Part shown: in pieces, positions 23,861 through 31,528 of the stretch
Numbering within the stretch: the first letter of the stretch is position 1
How the letters are laid out: every line of letters starts with the position of its first letter
Origin: Methanolobus sp. UBA474
Lineage (GTDB): Archaea > Halobacteriota > Methanosarcinia > Methanosarcinales > Methanosarcinaceae
Direction of reading: 5' to 3'
NCBI GenBank assembly: GCA_002501695.1
Contig: DANZ01000143.1
Location: forward strand, 28,034-61,097
Length of the DNA stretch: 33,064 nt
Notes under the pieces: generated by a model
The model's database searches: none
What the model was told of the DNA's origin: nothing
What the model saw: only the letters and a program-made list of their open reading frames with translations
Position numbers and translations under genes: made by a program

Positions 23861-25095
23861 TGCTCTCCCTCTACCGGGAATCCGCCCCATTTGAGCAGCT
23901 GCTCTTTAGAGAGCACCCCGGAGTTATACCACTCCAGGACATCCCTGGATTCCAGCGTAGGCTTGCTTAGCTCGTCAAACTCTACCCATACAGTGTCTTC
24001 GGTTCTGTCAAGAAGCTTGAGCCGCTTGTTGATGGCCTGCTGCACGACATTCCTGACAACCTTTTGCAGGCCTTCCAGGACAACCATTCGGTCTTCCTCT
24101 GATACATAACCGGCTGCATAAGTGGATCCTTTCGTGTCACCCATGCTGAGCAGAGACTGGAAAAGTCCTATCTGGATATCCGTCTCCAGTGATTTCTTGA
24201 AGGCCATCACATCAAGAGAACCGTTCGCATCGATCGGCACAACACTCATACCGGCGCCGACAATGTCCTCGTTCTGTTTTAGGTTCTTGTGCTCCTCAAG
24301 CCAAGCATCGATAGCTTTCTGAGCATCATCGACCGATATGATCTCCTGCTCCACAAGCCTCTCAAGGAGCTGGAAGTTGAACACATAACGGCCATTCCCA
24401 TATTTCTGGACAAATGAAACGTATCCTTGGTTGATGTTCAGTAGATTCCGGATGGAGAGCTCAATAGGATCCAGCAGTGATGTACCGTAGATCCCATAGG
24501 TATCACGCTTCATGACATCCTTCTGCACGCCATCCCATGCATTGAGCGTGCCGTAGATGACATCTCCAATTTCCATGGTGGTGCGCTTCGAAGCATCCGA
24601 CTCATTGACAACTATCTTCAGTACTGGGGGTGTGATGATGTCTTTAGTGCTGCTTTTGCCGATCTGGTCCTCGGCTGAGACCAATGTGACTGCAGGCATC
24701 AGTAACGGTACTAATTGGAAACTCTGAGCATCACCGCAGGTCTGGGCTAAATATACACCATCCCTGCAGAGCAGTCTGGCCAGTGTCTGTACCTGCTCCA
24801 GGAAGTTGACTCGCTGTCCCCATATCTCGAAATCCTCTACATCCGTAGCAGGATCTCCGTCAAAATGCATCCCTTTCGTAAGGGATAGGCCCAGCTTGAT
24901 CAGACTGGTAGAGACATGTGGCGAAGAAACGGCCAGCTCCTGATAATACCTGAATCGATTGCTGGTGTCAAAGTTCTTGTACCCTCCGAAAGATGAAGAT
25001 GTGTCAGCGCGAGTTACTCCGGTGGAGGCAACAAGAGTGAACTTATTGCCAAGTTCTGCCTGGGCAGCATTGAGCTGGTCCATCTGCAGCCTCAT
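23857..25095 (-). CDS. Portal protein
   Basis: 412 residues, upstream of MuF as in SPP1/HK97-like viruses. N-terminal helical region (NRFRYYQELAVSSPHVSTSLIKL), the clip/stem part with GTLNAWDGVQKDVMKRDTYG, and the crown helices (LNINQGYVSFVQKYGNGRYVFNFQLLERLVEQ, in pieces typical of SPP1 gp6-like portals) are visible. It ends with a helix and WGGFPVEGEQ, as do many portals (…GG.P). Twelve copies would form the vertex through which the terminase packages DNA. The ATG overlaps the upstream TGA by 4 nt. A second ATG lies four codons in. Confidence 0.85.
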   Translation of the reverse strand: MRLQMDQLNAAQAELGNKFTLVASTGVTRADTSSSFGGYKNFDTSNRFRYYQELAVSSPHVSTSLIKLGLSLTKGMHFDGDPATDVEDFEIWGQRVNFLEQVQTLARLLCRDGVYLAQTCGDAQSFQLVPLLMPAVTLVSAEDQIGKSSTKDIITPPVLKIVVNESDASKRTTMEIGDVIYGTLNAWDGVQKDVMKRDTYGIYGTSLLDPIELSIRNLLNINQGYVSFVQKYGNGRYVFNFQLLERLVEQEIISVDDAQKAIDAWLEEHKNLKQNEDIVGAGMSVVPIDANGSLDVMAFKKSLETDIQIGLFQSLLSMGDTKGSTYAAGYVSEEDRMVVLEGLQKVVRNVVQQAINKRLKLLDRTEDTVWVEFDELSKPTLESRDVLEWYNSGVLSKEQLLKWGGFPVEGEQ

Positions 25096-25289
25096 AGGTA
25101 CTTCTTGACGAGTGCACGGACCTCGGCGGTAGTGATCCTACCATCTTCCATGGACGCTATTGCATCGTCAATGGCTGCTTTCTTTTCTGCAAGAGGTTTC
25201 TGTCCCCACCAGAGTTTTGCACGGATGAATATACCTGCACCGATACCTATCAGCAGTGATGCTGCTTCTGTTGTGTATTGCTCTAACAT
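25092..25289 (-). CDS. 65-residue membrane protein preceding portal
   Basis: Residues ~10-28 (ASLLIGIGAGIFIRAKLWW) are one membrane span; the C-terminal half (AAIDDAIASMEDGRITTAEVRALVKKYL in parts) is a helical, charged domain resembling an EF-hand-like or phage holin-type tail. Its ATG overlaps the end of the 52-residue Cys-rich gene and its TGA overlaps the portal start (ATGA), so all three are cotranslated. A holin-like or head-membrane role is possible, but no family is recognised. Confidence 0.7.
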   Translation of the reverse strand: MLEQYTTEAASLLIGIGAGIFIRAKLWWGQKPLAEKKAAIDDAIASMEDGRITTAEVRALVKKYL

Positions 25290-25441
25290 GGTCTTTTGCT
25301 CCTCTGCTCATGTTTACCACACCACTCGTCGGATGGAACGACCGGGAACCCAACCTTTGCAACAGGAGACTCGCGTCTACAGAAGCCATATGTCACAGCC
25401 GTGGGTTTAAAAAAAGTGCATGTGGAACAAGATTCACTCAT
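25283..25441 (-). CDS. 52-residue Cys-rich (zinc-knuckle) protein
   Basis: Start ATG 25441, stop TAG overlapping the next gene's ATG by 7 nt. Cysteines at 5, 8, 21 and 41 form C-x2-C ... C-R-R-x2-P ... F-P-V-V-x4-W-C, a layout of small phage proteins that I recall as CxxC/CRRxPP/WCGE(F/W). Length and the final WCGKHE agree. It is preceded at 14 nt by promoter copy A and there is no strong Shine-Dalgarno sequence. A decayed copy of its first half occurs at 30004-30094 behind promoter copy B. Probably a zinc-binding adaptor in the head operon; role unknown. Confidence 0.7.
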   Translation of the reverse strand: MSESCSTCTFFKPTAVTYGFCRRESPVAKVGFPVVPSDEWCGKHEQRSKRPC

Positions 25442-25493
25442 GCAAATAGGTGTCTATGCACCTAGTATAAAAGATTTATACACATTTTTTCTG
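25401..25493. repeat. Repeat A: promoter motif plus start of the Cys-rich gene
   Basis: About 81% identical, by eye, to 30053-30146 in the same orientation. It covers promoter copy A and codons 1-14 of the 52-residue gene. Within it AGGTG and CACCT can pair across a six-base loop in the leader. Confidence 0.75.
25456..25483 (-). promoter_or_regulatory. Late-type promoter motif, copy A (portal operon)
   Basis: Minus strand GTGTATAAATCTTTTATAC followed by TAGGTGCAT. The TATA element sits in a partial palindrome (GTATAA...TTATAC) that could be an operator. The following Cys-rich gene's ATG is 14 nt away. It drives the Cys-rich gene, 65-residue protein, portal, 25-residue peptide and MuF. Confidence 0.7.
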
Positions 25494-25621
25494 TCCTATT
25501 ATACAGCAGAATAGGAAGGTTTTTTCCACATGTGCAAGTGATCAGATAAAAAGAGATTTTGTATATAAATAAAAAGAGGATTTTGTGAAGGCTGTTGGAA
25601 ACATTTCCTTTACTTGTGAGT

Positions 25622-25831
25622 TTAGGTAAATACAATATATGCAAATGCTATTCCTATAAATAAAAAAAAACCAATAGCAATAACTATCAGAGAAGCAATT
25701 GTCATATTTGGAAGATTCTTTTTATCCACCACTATTGAGAAATATGCTGAGACCAGAAAGTTTCCATAGACCCCTAATATTGATCCTAGTATTAAACCTG
25801 CAAACAGAGATTCTTGAGGTGTGTACGCCAT
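25622..25831 (-). CDS. Small two-span membrane protein (cargo)
   Basis: 69 residues with two hydrophobic segments (about 9-31 and 44-67) and a short basic loop (DKKNLPN). It is the last gene of the cargo zone before the portal promoter, on the same strand as the structural genes. No family is recognised. It lies 154 nt after the DUF2971 gene in the same orientation. Confidence 0.6.
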   Translation of the reverse strand: MAYTPQESLFAGLILGSILGVYGNFLVSAYFSIVVDKKNLPNMTIASLIVIAIGFFLFIGIAFAYIVFT

Positions 25832-25985
25832 TTTATATTCTCCAGATTACATCACTTTTTTAAAAACAGTAGGATTATAGTAATTTATAGTAATATCTCT
25901 ATTTTCGCTCCTTATTGGCTACTTCCTTTATTTGCTGCTAGCTGAACTTGATTTCCTGTGATTGTGACTTTAGGAGTGCTCACAA
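25832..25985. other. Gap with possible small remnant
   Basis: A minus-strand GTG-initiated frame of 23 codons (STPKVTITGNQVQLAANKG) ends in TAA near 25918. It reads like a protein fragment but is too short to assign. No promoter motif of the A/B/C type is present. Confidence 0.25.
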
Positions 25986-26801
25986 TTAAAAGCTGTTAAA
26001 AAATGGCTTATAATCTAGAGAAGACTGAATTACATGTTTAGATATCCCATATCTCTTAATAATTTGCTCAACAAGTTCTCGAAACCATAAAGGAGACATA
26101 GGAGCCACATATATTTCATTTATTAATTTATCAATTTCAACTGGTTTCCAAATACCTTCTACAGAAGGATCCTGAGGGATGCAAACCATTTTATCAATAT
26201 CAACTGCTTTCCAAACACCTTCACTAAAGATGCGAAGCTTACCATGTTTTATAAGTTCTTTTGTAGGTTCGAATATAGGTTCTTGTTGAATAACTGCTCT
26301 TAACTCATTTTCGTGCGAAAATGAAAGGCGTTTAAATAAATATGGAGACAAAAGGGTTCCTTCAGGCAACCATGCGGATTCATAGTCTATGTATTGAATC
26401 ATTCCTAGACAACACTCGTTATCTAGACATTCTTTCAACTGTTGATAACTAGATTTTATCGCTATCGCTTCATTGGTTTTTGAATACAGTTTCCACATTG
26501 CATCAGATTCATACTCATTCATGTGCCAGCAATTCACAAATGTCCGCATTCTCATTGCTTGAAATACTTTATATGTATCACTAAGCGCACCTGGCGGGGC
26601 GTCTTTATATATATCTGGGCGAAGTTTTTCATTCCCTCTTGAAAATGAACCCTCAAAAGGATCACCTAATTTATCGGATCTTGAAAAATATAATCCTTTA
26701 TTTTCTAACATTGATACGAATTTTGTAAAATCCATATACCTCCAAACTGGTATATGAGGGTCGTGGGGTGCTATAACTATTGGATGTTCTTTAATAGTCA
26801 T
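25986..26801 (-). CDS. DUF2971 protein (cargo)
   Basis: 271 residues. DUF2971 hallmarks are present in order: PVWRYMDFTKFVSMLENKGLYF near the N-terminus, SRSDKLGDPFEGSF, the CWHMNEYESDAMWKLYSK core (Cys-Trp, Asn, Glu-Ser and MW), and a late SHENELRAVI strand. The family is of unknown biochemical function and is often found in mobile and defence-related regions. The product is soluble. It belongs to the second cargo zone, with 254 nt to the upstream gene. Confidence 0.85.
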   Translation of the reverse strand: MTIKEHPIVIAPHDPHIPVWRYMDFTKFVSMLENKGLYFSRSDKLGDPFEGSFSRGNEKLRPDIYKDAPPGALSDTYKVFQAMRMRTFVNCWHMNEYESDAMWKLYSKTNEAIAIKSSYQQLKECLDNECCLGMIQYIDYESAWLPEGTLLSPYLFKRLSFSHENELRAVIQQEPIFEPTKELIKHGKLRIFSEGVWKAVDIDKMVCIPQDPSVEGIWKPVEIDKLINEIYVAPMSPLWFRELVEQIIKRYGISKHVIQSSLDYKPFFNSF

Positions 26802-27055
26802 GTTATCTCTTCATTACACTAAATTATATAATGTCTTACTTGCCATTTATTTTAAATTCTTTTCCATCTCAATTATTCCTTTATTATGGGTAGCCGGAAA
26901 CCTCGACGGGGTTGGTCATCAGGTGGTCCTGATTGTACACTTCTTGTGGTATTATCATGGTTTCACCTATTCAATGATCGAGTTCTGCAAGCTTGACCAG
27001 TTCAAGAGGGAAGAATATTTGGGGAAGTACTGGAGTAGAATTAATAAACTCAGTC
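26802..27055. other. Gap without a convincing gene
   Basis: Minus-strand short frames of 24 codons (starting MIIPQEVYNQDHL) and a preceding 20-codon open stretch (VLPQIFFPLELVKLAEL) look protein-like and are more G+C-rich than the flanks, possibly remnants of a lost gene. The opposite-strand frame of 92 codons lacks supporting features. Confidence 0.3.
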
Positions 27056-27418
27056 TTAATCCCACTTTTTCCAGTTGAACTTCCTTATTCTCTGGATCTC
27101 TTTGTTGTGAAAATCTATCTCATTGTCATATTCAATATTCAACTTTTTAAGGGTTCTATAGAAACCTTTTCCAGGATATCCTTTTTCATTTACGACAAGA
27201 GCTGCAAGTAGGGGTTCATCTTTCATTTTATTGTACATCATCGTATGATCTAGCACTTCCGTCAGTTTCTGCAAATTCTGCAGGCTATGTTCCATCCCGA
27301 ACTTTTCCTCCATCGCAGAATATCTTATTGTGTTGTTTCTTTGGTTTGCGATACTTGTGAGGTAGTTATAAACCTCTTTTACGCTCAGTGTTATCACTTC
27401 ATTCATCTTTTTCACCAT
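27056..27418 (-). CDS. Small partner protein of the nuclease-ATPase
   Basis: 120 residues from the ATG at 27418, one base after the ATPase stop; upstream in-frame codons overlap the ATPase gene and are not used. An N-terminal helix (NEVITLSVKEVYNYLTSIANQ) is followed by PLLAALVVNEKGYPGKGFYRTLKKL. The LLxALVVN(x)kxGxPGxGF segment recurs in proteins of restriction and defence loci, in my recollection. The end is basic with two Trp. Tight coupling to the ATPase suggests a stoichiometric partner. Confidence 0.65.
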   Translation of the reverse strand: MVKKMNEVITLSVKEVYNYLTSIANQRNNTIRYSAMEEKFGMEHSLQNLQKLTEVLDHTMMYNKMKDEPLLAALVVNEKGYPGKGFYRTLKKLNIEYDNEIDFHNKEIQRIRKFNWKKWD

Positions 27419-27419
27419 T

Positions 27420-29369
27420 TTATGTTGAACTTGGATCGATTGAATAGCTCTCTTTCGACAACTCCTGCATTCCAGCATTGACAAGCAATTGCTTTGTTTT
27501 GGATAGCTCCTCTGAGAATGTCGGATGATCAGTAGGGACATACACGCACATCCCATCTCTTCCCCGTGTCATCAGCACACGATAAGCGTTCCTGCGGATC
27601 GCCTTGATATCCCTAATCCGAGCAGTGGTATTCATCTTTGCATTCCACTGCTCGCCATCAAATCCGTAGTCTGTTCCCCATATGAGAATGGGGAAGTCAA
27701 GTTCTAATCCTTGACATTCGAACTCTGTAGCTGGTCTTGTTAGAGCACAGCAAGATAGAGCTTCAGAAGGTTCGGCATTGAACCACTTAATATAATCTAG
27801 ATTCTTCTCTCGGCTACCTTGTCCATAATATTGATTGTTATCTATTCCTAAAGCTTGCAGGCCCTTAGCATACCGTGATGCGAGCAATCCGAATCGTTTA
27901 TCGCTGTCTGTGTAGCGCTCGCGGACATATGCCTTGGCAACATCAAGGTTATCAGTTATGTAGAGGGGATATCCGGACAAGATGATCTCACTGGCCTTCT
28001 TCGAAAGCGTATCCCTGTTGTTATATGGGTCATCCAGGAGAAGAGCAACCCATGCGTGGAGCATATCGGCCTGGTGTGTCCGTAGCGAGAGGTTCAAGTT
28101 CAGCAAAGGACTAGTGACACAGTGGGCCCTTGAGCTTTCAAGTGCACCTTTCAACTGAGGAGGACATTGTACCTGCCATGATGTGGTATCGCATTTGTTC
28201 AAAGCATCTACCCACTGTTGGATCCCACCTTCCTCTCCTTGGTAGATCTCCTGCCCTTCTCCGATCAACGCAAGAACGACACTCCAGGAAGGGATCTTTT
28301 CTACTGTTCTCAAAAGAAGCTCTGGTTCAGATGAATCAACGTTGTGTTTCTTATTGACAAGGTCAGCACTCCATGCTCTCTGGGCCTCGTCAAATATGAG
28401 AATATGTTCTGGAGGGATCGAATTTTCCCTCTCGATACAGTGATAACGCAGATACTCTTTAATGCCCTTCACTAGCGGTGCTCTTGCTCCAGATCTATGC
28501 TTCAATGCATCCTGGAGCACGTTCACCAAAGGACCATTTCCAGATAGGAACACAGCAGGAGCCCCTTTTCTTCGCATTTTTATCTCAACTGATAGGTCTT
28601 TGAGTTCCGGGGTGTGTGCAAGTTGCAGTCCTACCAGCGTTTTTCCAGCTCCAGGTGCTCCCGTCAGCAAAACAAGGTGGCGGGTGCTTGTCTGCGATGC
28701 ATCGTTGCATACGTCGACAATATGCCTGACCGTTTCAGGGATATTTGCGCTGTTTGCTCTCTTTATTTGTGGAAGAGGTTGATCATTGAATAAGAGATAA
28801 GCTGCTTCGATGAGAGTTGGCAAGGGTTCATACTCTCCTTCTGACCAGACTTTAGCATCGATCAGTGGCCAGTCATGAGCCCCGTTGATGGAATTGATCT
28901 CATCTGCGAGGTAATGTGGGGGTACTATCCGGGCCGATGGCAAATAGGCAGGGCATGATTCGCCTCTTGTTGGAATGATGATGGGGTAAAGCGCAGTTTC
29001 ATGGGACTCCGAATGGTAGTTCTTCAAGTCACGAGCATATGCGACAGCCTGATCAATATCCGAGGGCTTTGGGTACTGATTGTCCTTGAACTCGAGGACT
29101 ACTATGAAGCCCCTTCCCAGAAGAAGAGCGTCCGGTCTTCTTCCCCCTTCTCTTGGGAGCTCATATTCCAGAACCAGTGAATAAGTAGCTGCTTCTGCAT
29201 TGAGTTGGATTAGCCGTTGGAACTGCTGTTGCATCACTTTGATGCTACGGGTCCACGCAATTTCTTGTGAGGGATTTTCCTCAGCGATGAAGTGTTTCAA
29301 GGACTCAAGGATCTCTGTCTCTGATGCGTCTAAGAACTCAGGCAGTGTAGACATCCAACCATATCTCAT
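27420..29369 (-). CDS. PD-(D/E)xK-like nuclease fused to DUF2075 P-loop ATPase/helicase
   Basis: 649 residues. N-terminal region: Glu69, RRPDALLL (Asp80) and VVLEFK (Glu93, Lys95), spaced like a PD-(D/E)xK nuclease, then a conserved DIDQAVAYARDLKNYH helix. C-terminal DUF2075 ATPase: Walker A TGAPGAGKT (236-244), Walker B ILIFDEAQRAW (323-333), and the late RRNAYRVLMTRGRDGMCVYV segment typical of the family, giving the arginine-finger end of a helicase-like core. Such nuclease-ATPase fusions occur in defence islands. Expected soluble and nucleic-acid acting. It is followed one base later by its small partner. ATGs at 29369 and 29354 are both possible. Confidence 0.85.
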   Translation of the reverse strand: MRYGWMSTLPEFLDASETEILESLKHFIAEENPSQEIAWTRSIKVMQQQFQRLIQLNAEAATYSLVLEYELPREGGRRPDALLLGRGFIVVLEFKDNQYPKPSDIDQAVAYARDLKNYHSESHETALYPIIIPTRGESCPAYLPSARIVPPHYLADEINSINGAHDWPLIDAKVWSEGEYEPLPTLIEAAYLLFNDQPLPQIKRANSANIPETVRHIVDVCNDASQTSTRHLVLLTGAPGAGKTLVGLQLAHTPELKDLSVEIKMRRKGAPAVFLSGNGPLVNVLQDALKHRSGARAPLVKGIKEYLRYHCIERENSIPPEHILIFDEAQRAWSADLVNKKHNVDSSEPELLLRTVEKIPSWSVVLALIGEGQEIYQGEEGGIQQWVDALNKCDTTSWQVQCPPQLKGALESSRAHCVTSPLLNLNLSLRTHQADMLHAWVALLLDDPYNNRDTLSKKASEIILSGYPLYITDNLDVAKAYVRERYTDSDKRFGLLASRYAKGLQALGIDNNQYYGQGSREKNLDYIKWFNAEPSEALSCCALTRPATEFECQGLELDFPILIWGTDYGFDGEQWNAKMNTTARIRDIKAIRRNAYRVLMTRGRDGMCVYVPTDHPTFSEELSKTKQLLVNAGMQELSKESYSIDPSST

Positions 29370-29519
29370 GATACATGTACAATGATTTTAGAAGTATATA
29401 TCCTGATCTCATAGTTCTGTTAGTAATAATTATATCGATGCCAACAAGAGTTTCAAATTATGGTGCAGTTAGGAGTGATGGATCTTCCCTGACTGCTGAC
29501 TTGATAGATTCCATTTCCT

Positions 29520-29636
29520 TTAAATGTGAGATTGGGCCAAGGGATAACCCTTAGCACACACTGCAGCTTCATAATCCTCCGCACATCCATATAGGCAGGT
29601 GATCCAAACTAGCACGATGAAAGCATATATGGTCAT
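29520..29636 (-). CDS. 38-residue Cys-containing peptide with signal-like N-terminus
   Basis: ATG at 29636 with AAGGAT upstream. The N-terminal MTIYAFIVLVWITCLYGCAE resembles a signal or lipoprotein-type leader (LYGC); the rest (about 18 residues) has a third Cys. No family is known. It lies in the 350-nt gap between the nuclease-ATPase and the ribbon-helix-helix gene. The remaining gap (29370-29519) holds nothing recognisable. Confidence 0.35.
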   Translation of the reverse strand: MTIYAFIVLVWITCLYGCAEDYEAAVCAKGYPLAQSHI

Positions 29637-29722
29637 GTTAAATCCTTCTTGCGAACAGTAAGCGTTCTTGTATCCTGAAATTAACCTGCTCTCACTCTTT
29701 CCTGACCTATAGGTTGTGGGAC

Positions 29723-29929
29723 TCAGATCGCTTTCTCACGAAGTCTGTTCATGACTATATCTGCAGCCTTCTCAGCTACCGCATCCTCTCTCTTATGAGA
29801 ACTAGGTTTTCGGTAATAATCTGCCAGGAAATCCACGCTCTTGCTGAGGCTACCATGTTCCTCTGATAGGTGGTTAAGTGTCTGGATGGTGGTCCCGCTT
29901 ACTGTGATATATAGGCGTTTTCTTGACAT
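29723..29929 (-). CDS. Ribbon-helix-helix DNA-binding protein, copy 1
   Basis: 68 residues. An N-terminal strand (KRLYITVSGTTIQTLNHL) and two helices (SLSKSVDFLADYYRK) form a CopG/Arc-like ribbon-helix-helix domain; the C-terminal ~25 residues are charged. About 72% identical to copy 2 at 31320-31526. GAGGT gives a ribosome-binding site. It lies behind a fragment of the terminase 3' end and is probably a dimeric regulator; a natural candidate operator is the palindrome in the late promoter motif, but this is inference. Confidence 0.8.
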   Translation of the reverse strand: MSRKRLYITVSGTTIQTLNHLSEEHGSLSKSVDFLADYYRKPSSHKREDAVAEKAADIVMNRLREKAI

Positions 29930-29931
29930 GA

Positions 29932-29970
29932 TTACCTCGCTTTAGTTCTGATAAGTGCTGATATGTTCTT
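29932..29970 (-). pseudogene. Duplicated fragment of the large terminase 3' end
   Basis: Reads KNISALIRTKAR and a stop, against KIDLSALIKTRPR at the end of the terminase; TATCAGCACTTATCA is identical in both. The spacing from stop to the following ribbon-helix-helix ATG (including GAGGT) is also kept. Confidence 0.75.
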
Positions 29971-30003
29971 TTCTGTGCTGAATAACAAGATGAAATCTGG
30001 CAC

Positions 30004-30094
30004 TTAATAATATTTTAAATGAATTGTACCTTTAAGACAAAATCTTACGACGGTGGACTTAAAAAAAGGTGCATGTCGAACATGTGCCGCTCAT
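30004..30094 (-). pseudogene. Decayed 5' half of the Cys-rich gene
   Basis: From ATG 30094 reads MSGTCSTCTFF then TAA; one extra base near the T run shifts the frame, after which KSTVVRFCLK is still aligned with KPTAVTYGFCRR of the intact 52-residue gene. The copy ends at 30004. It follows promoter copy B at the same 14-nt distance as in the intact locus. Confidence 0.7.
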
Positions 30095-30146
30095 GCAGGG
30101 AGGTGTTTATGCACCTAGTATAAAAAAATTATACACGCTTTTTCTG
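30053..30146. repeat. Repeat B: promoter motif plus start of the decayed Cys-rich gene
   Basis: Same orientation as repeat A (25401-25493), about 81% identical by eye. The pair flanks the nuclease-ATPase, DUF2971 and small membrane genes. Confidence 0.75.
30109..30136 (-). promoter_or_regulatory. Late-type promoter motif, copy B
   Basis: Minus strand GTGTATAATTTTTTTATAC then TAGGTGCAT. All key elements are kept (TATA, palindrome, AGGTGCAT). It now precedes only a decayed gene but could still drive the terminase fragment and ribbon-helix-helix copy 1. Confidence 0.6.
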
Positions 30147-30189
30147 ATCAATTTCACAACAAACGTCCTTATCATTGGCTTAAGGGTCT

Positions 30190-31107
30190 CTATGTTTCCT
30201 GTTGAACCACTTCCGTCAGTATTCTTCTCCATCTAAATTCAAAAATATCGTAACTATAACGTCCATCTGTTATGTGACGGAACAGCCACAGAGACAAGTT
30301 AGAGACGTACAAGAAGATAATATAAAAACACGAAAAAATATACATGAATATTAATCCTGTCCAACTCATGTAATCTAGAGAATAAAGTAAAGATTCGCCT
30401 ATAATCATAAAGACAAACATACCTACATGTAAGATTATCATCTTATTCACGAACTTTGAAAAACCAATACTCGCTTTTTCCTTTTTGAACATCCTTGTTC
30501 CATGATGATATGAAACTGCAAATGGTACACTTGAAATAAGAATAATAGCAAATAAGCTTCCGTAAGAATACGATATCCAATCTTTTTGAATCATTGCTAC
30601 ATACAAAGAAAGGACAATGCAAATTATGGAAAACAACCAAAAAACAATATAAACCGTGAACCAATAGGTGGAATACAAAATCTTCTTCTGGAGTTTATTC
30701 CTTCTCTCATTTGCTTCGGTTATATCCTGTAGGGCCACATCTTTTTTGTTCTTCCAATACTGCTTCATCGCAGTTTCCCATCCAATCATTCCTTTTATAT
30801 ATCCTTTGATTGCGAACTCTTCTTGAACTCTGATAAAACCTATAATTCTTGATATTGTTCTTGCTTTATCAAAAAAGATAATCCAGAAAGGTAGAAGGGT
30901 CAACAGCGGCATTAACAGCAGGATTGGAAAAAGGGAATCTGCCTGAAAAGCGTTTGTCAGGCCCAACATGATTCCTGCTCCGGTCAATCCGAATATGACT
31001 GCTTGGGTCTGACAGGCTTTGAGCTGGTCGAGTTCCATTCTCAAATCATGGAGCATGTTAATACGAAACTCCAATGCTTCCTTTTTTTGCATACGACAAC
31101 CAACCAA
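30190..31107 (-). CDS. Multi-span membrane protein (cargo)
   Basis: 305 residues. An N-terminal helical segment (LEFRINMLHDLRMELDQLKA) precedes two close spans (QAVIFGLTGAGIMLGL and ILLLMPLLTLLPFWIIFF), a soluble coiled section (about 95-150), then four or more further spans to about residue 275 and an Arg-rich C-terminus. The N-terminal half, with FDKARTISRIIGFIRVQEE after the second span, recalls a group of unassigned bacterial and archaeal membrane proteins. It is AT-rich cargo lying between the two copies of the terminase-end/ribbon-helix-helix unit. Confidence 0.7.
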   Translation of the reverse strand: MVGCRMQKKEALEFRINMLHDLRMELDQLKACQTQAVIFGLTGAGIMLGLTNAFQADSLFPILLLMPLLTLLPFWIIFFDKARTISRIIGFIRVQEEFAIKGYIKGMIGWETAMKQYWKNKKDVALQDITEANERRNKLQKKILYSTYWFTVYIVFWLFSIICIVLSLYVAMIQKDWISYSYGSLFAIILISSVPFAVSYHHGTRMFKKEKASIGFSKFVNKMIILHVGMFVFMIIGESLLYSLDYMSWTGLIFMYIFSCFYIIFLYVSNLSLWLFRHITDGRYSYDIFEFRWRRILTEVVQQET

Positions 31108-31319
31108 TATCTTCTTTCTTCAAAAAAGAATGCTCCCTCTAAAAAAAGTTTCTCATTTGGTTATACTTGAAAGTAATTTATACAGATATTTTCAAGGTTG
31201 TAAAAGCAACAAAAAGTAATACCAGGTTTTTTTCCTTTTTTACGGGATTTATGCTCATTCTTGAATTCTGCCGTATGCATCATATTTGCACGAAGAGGTG
31301 CTATAGCCATTATCTGTAC
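31108..31319. other. Gap without a convincing gene
   Basis: Contains T-rich tracts (about 31229-31241) that could end minus- or plus-strand transcripts. A 48-codon minus-strand frame from 31311 is Lys-rich and low-complexity and is not called. Confidence 0.35.
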
Positions 31320-31526
31320 TTATCTAGGAAGTAAACCCAATTTTTTCATGACCATTTCAGCAGCCTTCTCAGCGACATCATAATCTCTTTTGTCAGCACT
31401 ATGTTTCCGGTAATACTCTGCCAGAAAATCCACACTCTTACTGATGCTATCATGTTCCTCTGATAGGTGGTTAAGTGTCTGGATGGTGTTCCCGCTTACT
31501 GTGATATATAGGCGTTTTCGTGACAT
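31320..31526 (-). CDS. Ribbon-helix-helix DNA-binding protein, copy 2
   Basis: 68 residues from ATG 31526, two bases after the terminase TGA; an in-frame GTG two codons earlier overlaps that stop. GAGGTGA gives the ribosome-binding site. The same strand-helix-helix layout as copy 1 is kept (KRLYITVSGNTIQTLNHL, SISKSVDFLAEYYRK). Being coupled to the terminase, this is probably the ancestral copy. It may regulate late genes; target not shown. Confidence 0.85.
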   Translation of the reverse strand: MSRKRLYITVSGNTIQTLNHLSEEHDSISKSVDFLAEYYRKHSADKRDYDVAEKAAEMVMKKLGLLPR

Positions 31527-31528
31527 GG

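Noticed and set aside
25168..25389. A 73-codon minus-strand frame ahead of the portal operon
   Set aside because: It overlaps the 65-residue membrane gene and the 52-residue Cys-rich gene out of frame; the latter two carry the recognisable features.
26800..27078. A 92-codon plus-strand frame with a hydrophobic start
   Set aside because: Overlaps the DUF2971 start and the partner-gene end on the other strand, changes character midway and has no supporting signal.
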